Below, piece after piece: positions 26,172 through 34,605 of a stretch of DNA of 64,000 nt. This DNA comes from Bradyrhizobium sp. AS23.2 (GTDB taxonomy: Bacteria; Pseudomonadota; Alphaproteobacteria; Rhizobiales; Xanthobacteraceae). The number at the start of each line of letters is the position of its first letter. The stretch's first letter is position 1. Under the pieces are notes generated by a model. It saw only the letters and a program-made list of their open reading frames with translations. It ran no database searches and was not told the origin of the DNA. The stretch is taken from positions 1-64,000 of the forward strand of contig NZ_LGHM01000026.1 in assembly GCF_001908185.1 (NCBI RefSeq), written 5' to 3'. Both the position numbers and the translations under genes were made by a program.

Positions 26172-27023
26172 ATGAAGCTTCTTTCTTTCATCGCCGACGG
26201 ACGCGCCTCCTTCGGCGCCGTCAAGGACAATGGTGTCGTCGATCTCGGCACGCGCATGGCGGGCTGCACCACACTGCGGCAGTTGCTTGAAGCAAATCGC
26301 GTTGCCGAGGCCGCAAAGCTGGTCGCCTCCGCTGCGCCCGATCATCCGCTCGACAAGATCACCTTCGCACCCGTCATCCCCGATCCCGGCAAGATCATCT
26401 GCGTCGGCCTCAACTACCGCGACCACGTCGCCGAAACCGGCCGCACCGTCACCGAGAAGCCGGCGCTGTTCGTCCGATTCCCGTGCAGCCAGGTCGGGCA
26501 TCTCCAGCCCGTGGTGAAGCCGAAAGTGAGCGACGATTTCGACTATGAGGGTGAGCTCGCGCTCGTCATCGGCAAGGAAGGCCGCCACATCCCCGCAAGC
26601 CGCGCGCTCGACCACATCGCCGGCTATTCCTGCTACAACGAAGGCAGCATCCGCGACTGGCAGCGCCACACCAGCCAGTTCCTGTCCGGCAAGACCTTTG
26701 CCGAAAGCGGCAGCTTCGGCCCGTGGCTGGTGACGGCGGACGAGATTCCTGATCCGTCAAAGCTCACTCTGCAGACGCGCCTGAACGGCACCGTGGTGCA
26801 GGACACAACCACCGACCTCCTGATCACTGCGATACCCGAGCTGATCGCCTACATCTCGACGATCTGCCCGCTCGTCCCGGGCGACGTCATCGTCACGGGC
26901 ACGCCGGGCGGGGTCGGTGCGAAGCGCACGCCGCCTCTGTGGATGCGCCCCGGCGACACCGTCGAGGTCGAGATCTCCGGCATCGGGACCCTGCGCAACA
27001 CGGTCATCGCCGAGCCGGCCTGA
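26172..27023 (+). CDS. Fumarylacetoacetate hydrolase family protein
   Basis: 283 residues. A short N-terminal domain (MKLLSFIADGRASFGAV) is followed by the FAH catalytic fold: CVGLNYRDHVAE, metal ligands in DYEGELALVIGKEGR, GYSCYNEGSIRDWQR and TGTPGGVG. The family includes hydrolases, hydratases and decarboxylases acting on 2-keto ring-cleavage products. In this operon it would process the product of meta cleavage, for example by C-C hydrolysis or hydration of a 2-oxopent-4-enoate type compound. Which of these reactions applies cannot be decided from sequence alone. Confidence 0.88.
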   Translation: MKLLSFIADGRASFGAVKDNGVVDLGTRMAGCTTLRQLLEANRVAEAAKLVASAAPDHPLDKITFAPVIPDPGKIICVGLNYRDHVAETGRTVTEKPALFVRFPCSQVGHLQPVVKPKVSDDFDYEGELALVIGKEGRHIPASRALDHIAGYSCYNEGSIRDWQRHTSQFLSGKTFAESGSFGPWLVTADEIPDPSKLTLQTRLNGTVVQDTTTDLLITAIPELIAYISTICPLVPGDVIVTGTPGGVGAKRTPPLWMRPGDTVEVEISGIGTLRNTVIAEPA

Positions 27024-27070
27024 CCGCCGCCTTCGATCAATCAAACGACAACAAATAGTCAGGAAACGCC

Positions 27071-28282
27071 ATGGGCAACCTCCGCACGACATCCACCGCC
27101 GCCCTGCTGATCGCTCTGGCGCTCGCAGCTCCCACTGCGCGCGCCGAGATCAAGGGCGATGCCATCCGCATCGGCGTGCTCACCGACATGAACGGCGTGT
27201 TCGCGACCGCCATGGGCCCGGGCTCGGTCGAGGCGGCGCGGATGGCGGCGGAGGAGTTCGGCGGCAAGATCAACGGCAAGCCGATCGAGATCCTGCAGGC
27301 CGATCACCAGAACAAGCCGGACCTCGCTGCATCGCTCGCCCGCAAATGGTTCAGCGATGGCGTGCAGGCGATTGCCGACGGTGGCAGCTCCGGCGCCGCG
27401 CTCGCGGTGCAGGAGCTGGTCCGCGGCAACGGAAAGATCTTCCTCGTCTCCGGTGCGGGCGCCAACCAGCTCACCGATGACGCCTGCGCGCCGACCAGCG
27501 TGCAGTGGACCCAGGACGCCTATTCTACCGCGACCGCCGTGGTCTCCGGCATCATGCAGACCAGCCAGGAGCCGTGGTTCTTCATCACCGGCGACTATGC
27601 TTTCGGCCATTCGATCGAGGCGACCGCGCGCGCCCGCATCAGCGAGCTCGGCGGCAAGGTCGCCGGCGGCGTCAAGGCGCAGCTCGGCACGCCCGATTAC
27701 AGCTCGTTCCTGCTCCAGGCCCAGGCGTCGGGCGCCAAGATCCTGGCGATCAACGTCGCTGGTGACAACGCCACCGCGATCAAGCAGGCGGAAGAATTCG
27801 GTCTTGCCGACCAGGGCATGAAGATCGTGCCGATGTCGTTCCAGAACGTCGACATCGAGGCAGTCGGATTGAAGGCCACGCGCGGCGATCTCATCGTCAC
27901 CTCGTTCTTCGAGGATGTCTCGCCGGCAGCCCGGAAATTCTCCGATGCGTTCTATGCACGCCGCAAGGCGATGCCGTCGCAAATCCTGGCCGGAGTCTAT
28001 TCAGCAGTGCGCCACTATCTGCAAGCCGTGAAAGACACCGGCTCCGACGACAGCGCGACCGTGATGGCCAAGATGAAGGCGACGCCGGTGTCGGATGCGT
28101 ACACCACCAACGGCCGCATCCGCGAGGACCAGCGCATGGTGCACGATCTTTATCTGGTGCAGGTCAAGACGCCGGAGGAATCCAAAGGCCCATGGGACTT
28201 CGTCAAGCTGGTCGCGACGATCCAGCCCGACCAGGCCTTCCGCCCGCTCGATCGCAGCAAGTGCAGCCTGGTCGGCAAATAG
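27071..28282 (+). CDS. ABC transporter solute-binding protein for aromatic-type substrates
   Basis: 403-residue exported protein with signal peptide (TAALLIALALAAPTARA) and type I periplasmic-binding fold beginning IRIGVLTDMNGVFATAMGPG. It resembles the branched-chain amino acid/aromatic acid binding proteins. It is third in the hydroxylase operon and is the second such protein in this locus, only distantly like the one at 23264-24412. No membrane subunits are encoded here. Its TAG stop is the edge of repeat copy 3. Confidence 0.88.
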   Translation: MGNLRTTSTAALLIALALAAPTARAEIKGDAIRIGVLTDMNGVFATAMGPGSVEAARMAAEEFGGKINGKPIEILQADHQNKPDLAASLARKWFSDGVQAIADGGSSGAALAVQELVRGNGKIFLVSGAGANQLTDDACAPTSVQWTQDAYSTATAVVSGIMQTSQEPWFFITGDYAFGHSIEATARARISELGGKVAGGVKAQLGTPDYSSFLLQAQASGAKILAINVAGDNATAIKQAEEFGLADQGMKIVPMSFQNVDIEAVGLKATRGDLIVTSFFEDVSPAARKFSDAFYARRKAMPSQILAGVYSAVRHYLQAVKDTGSDDSATVMAKMKATPVSDAYTTNGRIREDQRMVHDLYLVQVKTPEESKGPWDFVKLVATIQPDQAFRPLDRSKCSLVGK

Positions 28283-28366
28283 AGCGTTTTCGAGCGAAGT
28301 GGATACCGGTTCGCGTCAAGACAGCAATATGAGCCCCGTTCCGATCCCATCGGAACGGGGCTCTAA
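28280..28366. repeat. Convergent-gene repeat, copy 3 (shortened)
   Basis: Inverted relative to copies 1 and 2: CGAGCGAAGTGGATACCGG at the left and the hairpin CCCGTTCCGATCCCATCGG with GGGGCTCT at the right. The central TTGACGCGTTTT section is reduced to a few bases. It again lies between convergent genes and starts in the stop codon of the plus-strand gene. Confidence 0.85.
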
Positions 28367-28369
28367 CCG

Positions 28370-29212
28370 TCAGGCCAGATAGCGCGTGAGATAGCCTTCC
28401 ATCGCGTAGAGCGCACATAGTGCGAGGCTCGACCACACCGCGGCGCTGAAATACAGGAACATCCAGGTCAGCTCGCCCTTCCAGTGCGCGATGTCGTGGG
28501 TCACCACCCATCGCGTACTGACGTCGTGCAGCCCTTCGAGGAGGCCGAGGAATTTGTTGCCCTCGGCGTGACCCGCCCGCCAGCGGCTGAGATACATCGG
28601 CACGTCGACCGTGACGAGGAAGGCGAGGAAGCAGGCAATGCCGACGATGCCGGCAATCAGCGCCCAGCGCACCGGTCCTTGGAATTCCGGCATCAGGCGG
28701 CACAGCGCGATTCCCGCGAGGAAAAAGGTCACCGCCCAAAGCGAGTTCTCGATGGCGTTGTAGAGGAAGTTGGTGGTTGCGACCGCGTACCAGGAGAAGC
28801 ATTCCGCGATGATGATGATGGGCACGATCACGAGCGCGATGTTCACGGCAGTCTCCGCACCGGCCATGCCGCCTAGCTGATGCAGGATGATCGCCCATTG
28901 CGCGGCGAAGCACACCTCGGCCACGGTCGCGACCGTACGGCCGACGAAGACGCTGGAGAGCCAGGTATCGAAAAGACAGATGCGCTGCACGTCGGCCCGC
29001 GGCAGCACCGAGCGGAACGCACAGCCGAACACATAGGCTGCGCACAGCAGGAACATCAGGCCGATATCCGAGCCGCCGCCGACACTGCCGGCAACCGTCG
29101 GATAAAACTCGCGGTACAGCATGAACCAGACGAGGATGTTGGCAGCGCTGACCAGCGTCAGGGACCCCCACCACCACGCGAGGGGATTTGACCGTGCCTG
29201 CCACTGCAACAT
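28370..29212 (-). CDS. Conserved polytopic membrane protein of unknown function
   Basis: 280 residues with about seven hydrophobic helices, for example SLTLVSAANILVWFMLYREF, IALVIVPIIIIAECFSWYA and WALIAGIVGIACFLAFLVTV. Polar residues in the helices and His near EGLHDVSTRWVVTHDIAHWK are notable. ATG 29212 is selected because GGAGCAG lies six bases upstream, whereas the longer frame reaches 29350 without a start signal. I do not recognise a characterised family. It converges with the aromatic operon through repeat copy 3. Confidence 0.7.
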   Translation of the reverse strand: MLQWQARSNPLAWWWGSLTLVSAANILVWFMLYREFYPTVAGSVGGGSDIGLMFLLCAAYVFGCAFRSVLPRADVQRICLFDTWLSSVFVGRTVATVAEVCFAAQWAIILHQLGGMAGAETAVNIALVIVPIIIIAECFSWYAVATTNFLYNAIENSLWAVTFFLAGIALCRLMPEFQGPVRWALIAGIVGIACFLAFLVTVDVPMYLSRWRAGHAEGNKFLGLLEGLHDVSTRWVVTHDIAHWKGELTWMFLYFSAAVWSSLALCALYAMEGYLTRYLA

Positions 29213-29454
29213 GAGCTGCTCCACTGTAATCGATATGACATCCAGCGGTAGCAATTCTGTCACAATAAGACAGTCGCTCGCGACAAAAATATGCGTGACG
29301 GCACTGTCATAATTCGCGCGGAGCCCGGGTTTGCAGCGGGTCGCGGGCAAGTATCTCGCCGAATCGGCTCTCTCCGTGCGTCATCAACGGCAAAGCCGGA
29401 CGGCCGCTATGGTCCTGCGGACTCTCGCGAGCGACCTCCCAGGCTAAGAGCACG

Positions 29455-29487
29455 AAAAACCACCGGGCGCTCTGGCGCTCCGGTGGT
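29455..29487 (-). terminator. Intrinsic terminator of the ArsR-SRPBCC operon
   Basis: Perfect 8-bp stem ACCACCGG / CCGGTGGT at 29459-29487 with a GC-rich internal loop, followed on the minus strand by TTTTTCG. This is a standard rho-independent terminator about 75 bases after the SRPBCC stop codon. Confidence 0.75.
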
Positions 29488-29512
29488 CTGATATCGGCCA
29501 AGGATCACTCGG

Positions 29513-29549
29513 TCATTCCGGGACGATGCTACGCATCGAACCCGGAACG
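29513..29549. repeat. Short palindromic repeat (ATTCCGGG family)
   Basis: Inverted repeat CATTCCGGGACGATGC / GCATCGAACCCGGAACG, a small member of the dispersed ATTCCGGG palindromes also seen at 62272-62397. Confidence 0.5.
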
Positions 29550-29561
29550 ACGACGCTCCTC

Positions 29562-30053
29562 TTACCTCTTCATCCCCGCCACATACGCTGCGAGCTTGTC
29601 CAGCGTCTGATAGCCGTATTCGACGGCGCCGAAGCCGATCATGCCGTCGCGCTGCTCGGTGCTCGAGGTCAGTTGCCGCATCATCAGCACCGTCTTGCCG
29701 TTGCTCTGCTCGGCAAATGTAAGGGTGAAGCGGAACAGGCCGGGATCCTCGTCCTGGTCAACCCCGTGATCCATCTCCATCAGGGACGGCCGCTCGATGC
29801 GGCGGAAGCGCATGCGGTTTGGATAAACCGTGCCGTCGGGGCTGATCATGTTGAAGCGCCAGACGCCGCCGACGCGCACGTCGATCTCGAAGGTCTCGAT
29901 CTTGAAACCCTTCGGCCCGAACCATTGCGGCAGATGCTTTGGGTCGGACCACGCCTCGAACACCAGATCGCGCGGCGCGTCGATCACGCGCGACATCACG
30001 ATCTCGCGGTCGAGCGACCATTGCGACAGGGCAGCATTGGCAGAATTCGTCAT
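29562..30053 (-). CDS. SRPBCC (AHSA1-type) domain protein
   Basis: 163 residues with the START/Bet v1-like fold of the activator-of-Hsp90-ATPase family. Typical stretches are VIDAPRDLVFEAWSDPKHLP, QWFGPKGF and VGGVWRFNMISPDGT, and the end GYQTLDKLAAYVAGM. ATG 30053 overlaps the TGA of the upstream ArsR gene by one base (TGATG), so the two are coupled. Such ArsR-SRPBCC pairs are frequent in proteobacteria. The SRPBCC protein probably binds a small hydrophobic ligand, but its role is not established. Confidence 0.88.
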   Translation of the reverse strand: MTNSANAALSQWSLDREIVMSRVIDAPRDLVFEAWSDPKHLPQWFGPKGFKIETFEIDVRVGGVWRFNMISPDGTVYPNRMRFRRIERPSLMEMDHGVDQDEDPGLFRFTLTFAEQSNGKTVLMMRQLTSSTEQRDGMIGFGAVEYGYQTLDKLAAYVAGMKR

Positions 30054-30442
30054 CACTCAGAACCTTTCCGTTTGGTTGTGCGGGACGGCCGCTTGGCGGC
30101 CGCCCGCTCCTTCTCTCTCTTGAGCTTCATCACGTAGGCTTCGAACCGGTCGAGCCGCGCTTCCCAGATCGCGCGCTGCTGCTGGAACCAGTACTCCGCG
30201 CCGACAAGCGCGTCCGGGCCGAGGCGGCAGGTGCGCACGCGGCCGGATTTTTCCGACTGAACGAGCCCGCTCGTCTCCAGCACCTGGATGTGTTTCATCA
30301 AGCTCGGCAGCGCCATGTCGAAGGGGTCTGCGAGCTCGCCGACCGAGGCCTCGCCGGCGCAGAGCCGCATCACGATCGCCCGCCGGGTGGGATCGGCAAG
30401 GGCCGCGAAAACCTGGTCGAGCTGGGATAATTGGTTAGCCAT
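30053..30442 (-). CDS. ArsR-family transcriptional regulator
   Basis: 129-residue winged-helix regulator: DQVFAALADPTRRAIVMRL, then VGELADPFDMALPSLMKHIQ (recognition helix region) and VQSEKSGRVRTCRL (wing). There are no Cys metal-binding pairs in the recognition helix, so it is unlikely to sense arsenic. This is the usual type paired with SRPBCC proteins. ATG 30442 is the likely start; the frame is open to 30481. Two identical-format palindromes (30434-30451 and 30484-30501) sit on and just upstream of its start codon, indicating autorepression. Confidence 0.9.
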   Translation of the reverse strand: MANQLSQLDQVFAALADPTRRAIVMRLCAGEASVGELADPFDMALPSLMKHIQVLETSGLVQSEKSGRVRTCRLGPDALVGAEYWFQQQRAIWEARLDRFEAYVMKLKREKERAAAKRPSRTTKRKGSE

Positions 30443-30451
30443 GAAGCTAAC
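30434..30451. promoter_or_regulatory. ArsR operator 1, over the start codon
   Basis: GTTAGC-N6-GCTAAC, a perfect 6+6 inverted repeat (30434-30451) that spans the ArsR start codon. The same half-sites and spacing recur 50 bases upstream. Confidence 0.7.
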
Positions 30452-30483
30452 TATAGAGTCACCATCGTCCGGTGTCAACAATT

Positions 30484-30501
30484 GTTAGCTCAACAGCTAA
30501 G
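30484..30501. promoter_or_regulatory. ArsR operator 2
   Basis: GTTAGC-N6-GCTAAG (30484-30501): the same half-site and the same six-base centre as operator 1, exactly 50 bases away. It probably overlaps the promoter of the ArsR-SRPBCC operon. Confidence 0.7.
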
Positions 30502-30615
30502 TATTTTTACCAACCCCTCGCAATCGGAACCCGCAACGCGCAATCGTGAATTGGGGTATGTCCCCCTCCACGTTAAAAAGAGATTCGGGGGCGCAACGCA
30601 TCATTCGCCAGAGCC

Positions 30616-31785
30616 GTGCCGTCTGCTGTCACTTCATTGCATCTCACCCGCCGGGCCCTCGCCCAGGCAGCGCTCGTTCCCCTTGCAATCGCGCTTGGCG
30701 GATCGCGCCGTGCATTCGCGGATTCTGACATGTTCGCGGAGATGCGTGAGATCGTTGCCAATGAGCTGGCGCCGACGATGACACCGGACCAGCCGGGCGG
30801 CCTTGCTGCCGCGCTTTGTGCCGGCGGCCTTGTCGAGTTCTTCAACTATGGCTTTGCCGACGACACCACACGCAGGCCGGTCACATCGGACACGCTGTTC
30901 AACCTCGGCTCCCTGCGAAAGCCCTTCGAGGCGACGCTGGTCGCGCTCGGCACGCTTCGCGACGAGCTGCGGCTCGACGACCGCCTGCCAAAGTATCTGC
31001 CCGAACTCACCGGCGACTATGTCCGCCGCGTGACCGTCGGCCAGCTCGCCACGCACACGTCGGGCATGCTGCTCCCGACCGACCATCCACCCTGGCCGAA
31101 CGACTCATTAACGCAGGCGCAGTTCATTGACATGTTCAACGCCTGGAAGCCGCAGGCCGGCGAAGTTCCCGGCAAGCAGCGCGTTTACAGCCATGCCTGC
31201 TACGTGCTGCTTCAGCTCGTGCTCGAGCGATGTTACGACGCCCCGATCGCAACGCTGTTCGAGCAGCGCATCCTCGGGCCGCTCGGCATGAATGCGACCT
31301 GCGTCCCCGAGCGCGGTGAAGACAACCGCGCTGTCATGGATGCGGCGTGGATGCAGCGTGTCGTGCAAGGGTATTCGTATCAGGGCGTGGCGATCGGACC
31401 GCCCGGCAACCAGCAGAGCTACTTTGATTTCCCCGGCACCGGCCAGATGTTCTCCTCAGCGCGGGACCTCGCGACCTTCGTGTCGGCCTGCGCCGACGGG
31501 CGATCGGTCGACCCGCATTTGCGCGAGGCACTGCGGATGACGCAGCGGGAGGCCTTCCGCATCGACGATAGATTCGGCGAGGCCATGGCCTGGGAGAATG
31601 TGCACCTTCCCGGCGTCACCATCGTCGACAAGCCCGGCGGCCTCAACAACGCCTCCGGCTATCTCGGCCTTGTCCCGGCGCGACGGATCGGCATCGTCCT
31701 GCTCGCCAATCGCAGCGAATATCCGCACGAGATCGTCCGTTACAGTATCCTGCCGGCGCTGGCGCGGCTAGTGGCTTCGCACTGA
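30616..31785 (+). CDS. Exported serine hydrolase, class C beta-lactamase family
   Basis: 389 residues. The N terminus has a twin-arginine-like leader (TRRALAQAALVPLAIALGG), suggesting export. The nucleophile motif SxxK is SLRK at about 99-102 (FNLGSLRKPFEA). The second motif is YSHACY, with His where Asn is usual, and the third is DKPGG rather than KTG. These changes point to an esterase or peptidase of the family rather than a true beta-lactamase. The GTG start at 30616 includes the leader; no strong ribosome binding site is seen. It diverges from the ArsR operon. Confidence 0.82.
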   Translation: MPSAVTSLHLTRRALAQAALVPLAIALGGSRRAFADSDMFAEMREIVANELAPTMTPDQPGGLAAALCAGGLVEFFNYGFADDTTRRPVTSDTLFNLGSLRKPFEATLVALGTLRDELRLDDRLPKYLPELTGDYVRRVTVGQLATHTSGMLLPTDHPPWPNDSLTQAQFIDMFNAWKPQAGEVPGKQRVYSHACYVLLQLVLERCYDAPIATLFEQRILGPLGMNATCVPERGEDNRAVMDAAWMQRVVQGYSYQGVAIGPPGNQQSYFDFPGTGQMFSSARDLATFVSACADGRSVDPHLREALRMTQREAFRIDDRFGEAMAWENVHLPGVTIVDKPGGLNNASGYLGLVPARRIGIVLLANRSEYPHEIVRYSILPALARLVASH

Positions 31786-31876
31786 ACCTTGTGCCCCAGG
31801 GGCTGCGCGTTGCCCTTCATGCAGTGACGCGCGCAAGCCCGCGTCACATGCGAGACCCCGATTCGAAGCGGCCTGC

Positions 31877-32581
31877 TCAGACCGACCGCGTCAGTCCGCC
31901 GTCGACACGGATATTCTGGCCGGTGATGTAGGCTGCGCCGTCGGAGGCCAGGAACGAGATCGTCGCAGCGATCTCCTCGACCTTGCCGTAGCGCTTCATC
32001 GGCACGCTGTCGCGGCGCGCATCGGTCTGCGGCAGGCTGTCGATCCAGCCGGGCAGAACATTGTTCATCCGGATGTTGTCGGTGGCATAGGTGTCGGTGA
32101 ATATCTTTGTGAAAGCGGCAAGGCCAGCGCGGAACACCGCGGAGGTCGGAAACATTGCGCTCGGCTCGAACGCCCAGGCGGTCGAGATGTTGACGATGGC
32201 GCCAGCCTTCTGCGCCTGCATGACCGGTGTCACCAGCCGCGTCGGACGGATCACGTTGAGCAGATAGGTATCGAGGCCGGTGTGCCACTGCTCGTCGGTG
32301 ATCTCCGTGATCGGCGCGCGCGGGCCGTGGCCAGCGCTGTTGACGAGCACGTCGATGCGGCCCCACCTGGCAAGCGCGCCGTCGACGAGACGCTTCAGAT
32401 CGTCGTTCGACTTGTTGGAGCCGGTGACACCGATCCCGCCGAGCTCGGCCGCCAGCGCCTCGCCCTTGCCGGAGGACGACAGGATCGCAACGCGAAATCC
32501 GTCGGCCGCGAGCCGCCGCGCAGCCTCTGCCCCCATGCCGCTGCCGCCCGCGGTGACGAGTGCGACCTTCTCTGCTGCCAT
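31877..32581 (-). CDS. SDR-family protein with non-canonical active site
   Basis: 234 residues with a Rossmann fold: VTAGGSGMGAEAARRLA for cofactor binding, VNSAG in place of NNAG, and the C-terminal GQNIRVDGGLTRSV. The usual catalytic Tyr-x3-Lys is absent: the aligned segment reads FPTSAVFRAGLAAFTK, putting Ser for Tyr and Arg for Lys, and the catalytic Ser is Thr in NISTAW. The rest of the fold is intact, so this is a conserved atypical subgroup instead of a decayed gene. It may be non-catalytic or use other residues. It is divergent from the acetyltransferase gene. Confidence 0.8.
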   Translation of the reverse strand: MAAEKVALVTAGGSGMGAEAARRLAADGFRVAILSSSGKGEALAAELGGIGVTGSNKSNDDLKRLVDGALARWGRIDVLVNSAGHGPRAPITEITDEQWHTGLDTYLLNVIRPTRLVTPVMQAQKAGAIVNISTAWAFEPSAMFPTSAVFRAGLAAFTKIFTDTYATDNIRMNNVLPGWIDSLPQTDARRDSVPMKRYGKVEEIAATISFLASDGAAYITGQNIRVDGGLTRSV

Positions 32582-32697
32582 GACCGATCATCCCTGTGTT
32601 GAGGCGAGCCGCAGGCTCGGCCTATCATGAGGCCTTCTACAGCCGGATCGGCCGGCAGGTCCACTGTCGAAGGCATCCGTCATGAGTGACTGGTAAG

Positions 32698-33540
32698 ATG
32701 AGCGATTTGCAAATCCGCAATATGCGCCCCGAGGAGATCGCCATTGCCGTCGACTGGGCCGCGGCCGAGGGCTGGAATCCGGGTCTTGCGGATGCCGCCT
32801 GCTTCGCGCTTCCCGACGCGGAGGGCTTCTTCGTTGGCGAGATCGACGGCGAGCCGGTCGCGACCGTCTCCTGCGTCAATTACGATGATCGCTTCGCCTT
32901 CCTTGGCTTCTACATCGTGCGTGCGGATCTTCGCGGCTCGGGCTACGGCCTGCGCATCTGGAACGCGGCGATCGCGCATGCGGGCGCTCGCGTAATCGGG
33001 CTCGACGGCGTCGTGGCACAGCAGGACAATTACAGGAAATCTGGCTTCCAGCTTGCATACGCGAATATCCGCTATGGCGGCATCGTCGCGGCGCCGCCGA
33101 AGCCACCCGCTGATGTCCTAGCAATCAACGACATTCCATTCGCGCTTGTTGAAGCCGACGACGCCACGGTCTTCCCTGCAGCGCGTAGCCCCTTCCTGCG
33201 CGCCTGGTTCAATACGGCCGGCCATGTCGGCCGCGCGCTGCTGCGCGATGGCGAGCTCGCCGCATGGGGCGTCATCCGGCCTTGCCGGACCGGCCACAAG
33301 ATCGGCCCGCTCGTCGCCGACGATCGCGCGGCGGCGGACGCCGTTGTGCAGGCCCTGCTGGAAAGTGCAGGTGGCAGCGAAGTCTTTCTCGACGTCCCCG
33401 CAGTCAATCGCGAGGCGATTGCGGTCGCAGAATCGCTCGGCCTCAAGCCGGTGTTCGAGACGGCGCGGATGTACACAGGGCCGATCAAGCCGCCACGGAT
33501 CCACCGCGTCTTCGGCGTGACGAGCTTTGAGCTCGGCTAG
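32698..33540 (+). CDS. GNAT-family acetyltransferase with C-terminal extension
   Basis: 280 residues. The N-terminal GNAT domain starts LQIRNMRPEEIAIAVDWAAA, with the acetyl-CoA loop in DLRGSGYGLRIW and the later YRKSGFQ. The C-terminal half (from about residue 145) has a second GNAT-like fold (NTAGHVGRALLRDGELAAWG through AVAESLGLKPVFETARMYTG), as in two-domain acetyltransferases of the DUF1248/YitH-like type. ATG 32698 is taken as start. The acceptor substrate is unknown. Confidence 0.82.
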   Translation: MSDLQIRNMRPEEIAIAVDWAAAEGWNPGLADAACFALPDAEGFFVGEIDGEPVATVSCVNYDDRFAFLGFYIVRADLRGSGYGLRIWNAAIAHAGARVIGLDGVVAQQDNYRKSGFQLAYANIRYGGIVAAPPKPPADVLAINDIPFALVEADDATVFPAARSPFLRAWFNTAGHVGRALLRDGELAAWGVIRPCRTGHKIGPLVADDRAAADAVVQALLESAGGSEVFLDVPAVNREAIAVAESLGLKPVFETARMYTGPIKPPRIHRVFGVTSFELG

Positions 33541-33544
33541 CCGC

Positions 33545-33994
33545 TCAGTAGCAGCGCATGATGTTCACGGTGTGGTCGCCGCCGCCGCGGCCCGGCACCG
33601 TCACCTGCTCGGTCGGGCAGCTCGGCACATAGGGCCGGTCGGACGGCACGACGTTCGGCGGGAAGCGATGCGTCCAATCCCAGGGAACGTTATAAGTGTT
33701 GGTGTAGCTCACGTCGTTAGAGAGCGGCTGCTGCCCTGCATCGACGAAAGGCTGGCTGTAGGTCGCGCCATCGTAGAAGAACGCGCCTCCGCCCGGCCAA
33801 TAGACCCAGGGATTGTTACGGCCGCGGAACCGAGCACCCGGCGCGATCGGCGGACGCGCCACCGCGCGGGAAGGCGTGGCGGTCAGCCCATGCGCGGCTG
33901 CGCCGCCGGGCCTGGCAAAACTGTCACTGGCAGCAAGGAGCAGCGCGGCTGCGCTAAGTGAGGCGAGCAACGCCCCATGTGATCTGGACATCAT
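33545..33994 (-). CDS. Small exported protein of unknown function
   Basis: 149 residues with a signal peptide (GALLASLSAAALLLAASDSFA), a Pro/Arg-rich linker, and a mature part rich in Trp, Tyr and Asn (NNPWVYWPGGGAFFYDGATY, then PWDWTHRFPPN). It ends with CPTEQVTVPGRGGG and a near-terminal Cys, which could pair with the Cys after PSC. Start at 33994 (or 33991, adjacent ATGs). It is downstream of the curlin-repeat genes on the same strand, separated by about 300 bases. No family recognised. Confidence 0.65.
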   Translation of the reverse strand: MMSRSHGALLASLSAAALLLAASDSFARPGGAAAHGLTATPSRAVARPPIAPGARFRGRNNPWVYWPGGGAFFYDGATYSQPFVDAGQQPLSNDVSYTNTYNVPWDWTHRFPPNVVPSDRPYVPSCPTEQVTVPGRGGGDHTVNIMRCY

Positions 33995-34294
33995 GATACG
34001 CACCAACTCGTTTGGCTTCGCGATAGCGGCTCCCCATTGCACGCTAAGCCGGGCCGTAACCCGCCCGCAAACGTATAATTAATTGTTGGTTAAGGCGCGG
34101 GATTGACGGGGAACAGGGTGCAGCATGACGTCTGGAATTCCCGGCTGGTTTCAAGGACTTCGTTCCATGGAACGCTGTTTCATAACCAGTTGACCGGAGT
34201 TGATCGCGCCAGCCGGATACGTCCGGAACGCTCCCGTAGCGCCCGCTTGCAACCAGGCCCGGTCGTTCTCTCACCGACGATGGGCCTCGGTACG
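33995..34294. other. Intergenic region without a gene
   Basis: No convincing coding frame. It holds a perfect 14-base palindrome CGTTCCATGGAACG at 34161-34174 and an AT-rich stretch near 34069-34090 that may hold the promoter of the gene at 33545-33994. Confidence 0.4.
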
Positions 34295-34585
34295 TCAGTG
34301 GGGCTGCTGCTTGCGCAGCCAATCGAGCAAGTCCTGCGCGTTTCCCGTGCCCTGCGATACGATCGCGGTGTTTCCACCGCTACGACGGTAGACCGTCGTG
34401 CGTCCGGGCTCCTTGTCGACCCTGACCTCGGCCTGTGCCGGATCACCACTTTGCGTGATGACGGCCGTGCCGTTCTCGTCCTGGACTACGGTGGTGTGGC
34501 CGTCGCCGGTCTCACCGGCGCCGGCCGGTCCGGCTGATATTGCTGCCATGATGCCCATTCCTGCTGCGAGTATGGTGAACCTCAT
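34295..34585 (-). CDS. Small exported protein with weak curlin-like motifs
   Basis: 96 residues with a signal peptide (MRFTILAAGMGIMAAISAGP). The mature part has two segments that echo the curlin unit: NGTAVITQSGDPAQ and NTAIVSQGTGNAQ, separated by a charged stretch. It is the last gene of the curlin-repeat row, 20 bases after the gene at 34606-35118. ATG 34585 follows GAGGTG. It could be a nucleator, a chaperone or a divergent amyloid subunit; this is inference from position and motif. Confidence 0.6.
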   Translation of the reverse strand: MRFTILAAGMGIMAAISAGPAGAGETGDGHTTVVQDENGTAVITQSGDPAQAEVRVDKEPGRTTVYRRSGGNTAIVSQGTGNAQDLLDWLRKQQPH

Positions 34586-34605
34586 GTCACACCTCACCTT
34601 CTCGA

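Noticed and set aside
29257..29273. CTGTC-N7-GACAG upstream of the membrane protein as a Pho box
   Set aside because: It is an inverted, not direct, repeat and lacks the 11-base periodicity.
34044..34322. 92-codon minus-strand frame before the small curlin-like gene
   Set aside because: It overlaps the end of a better-supported gene and contains a palindrome; no signal peptide or similarity.
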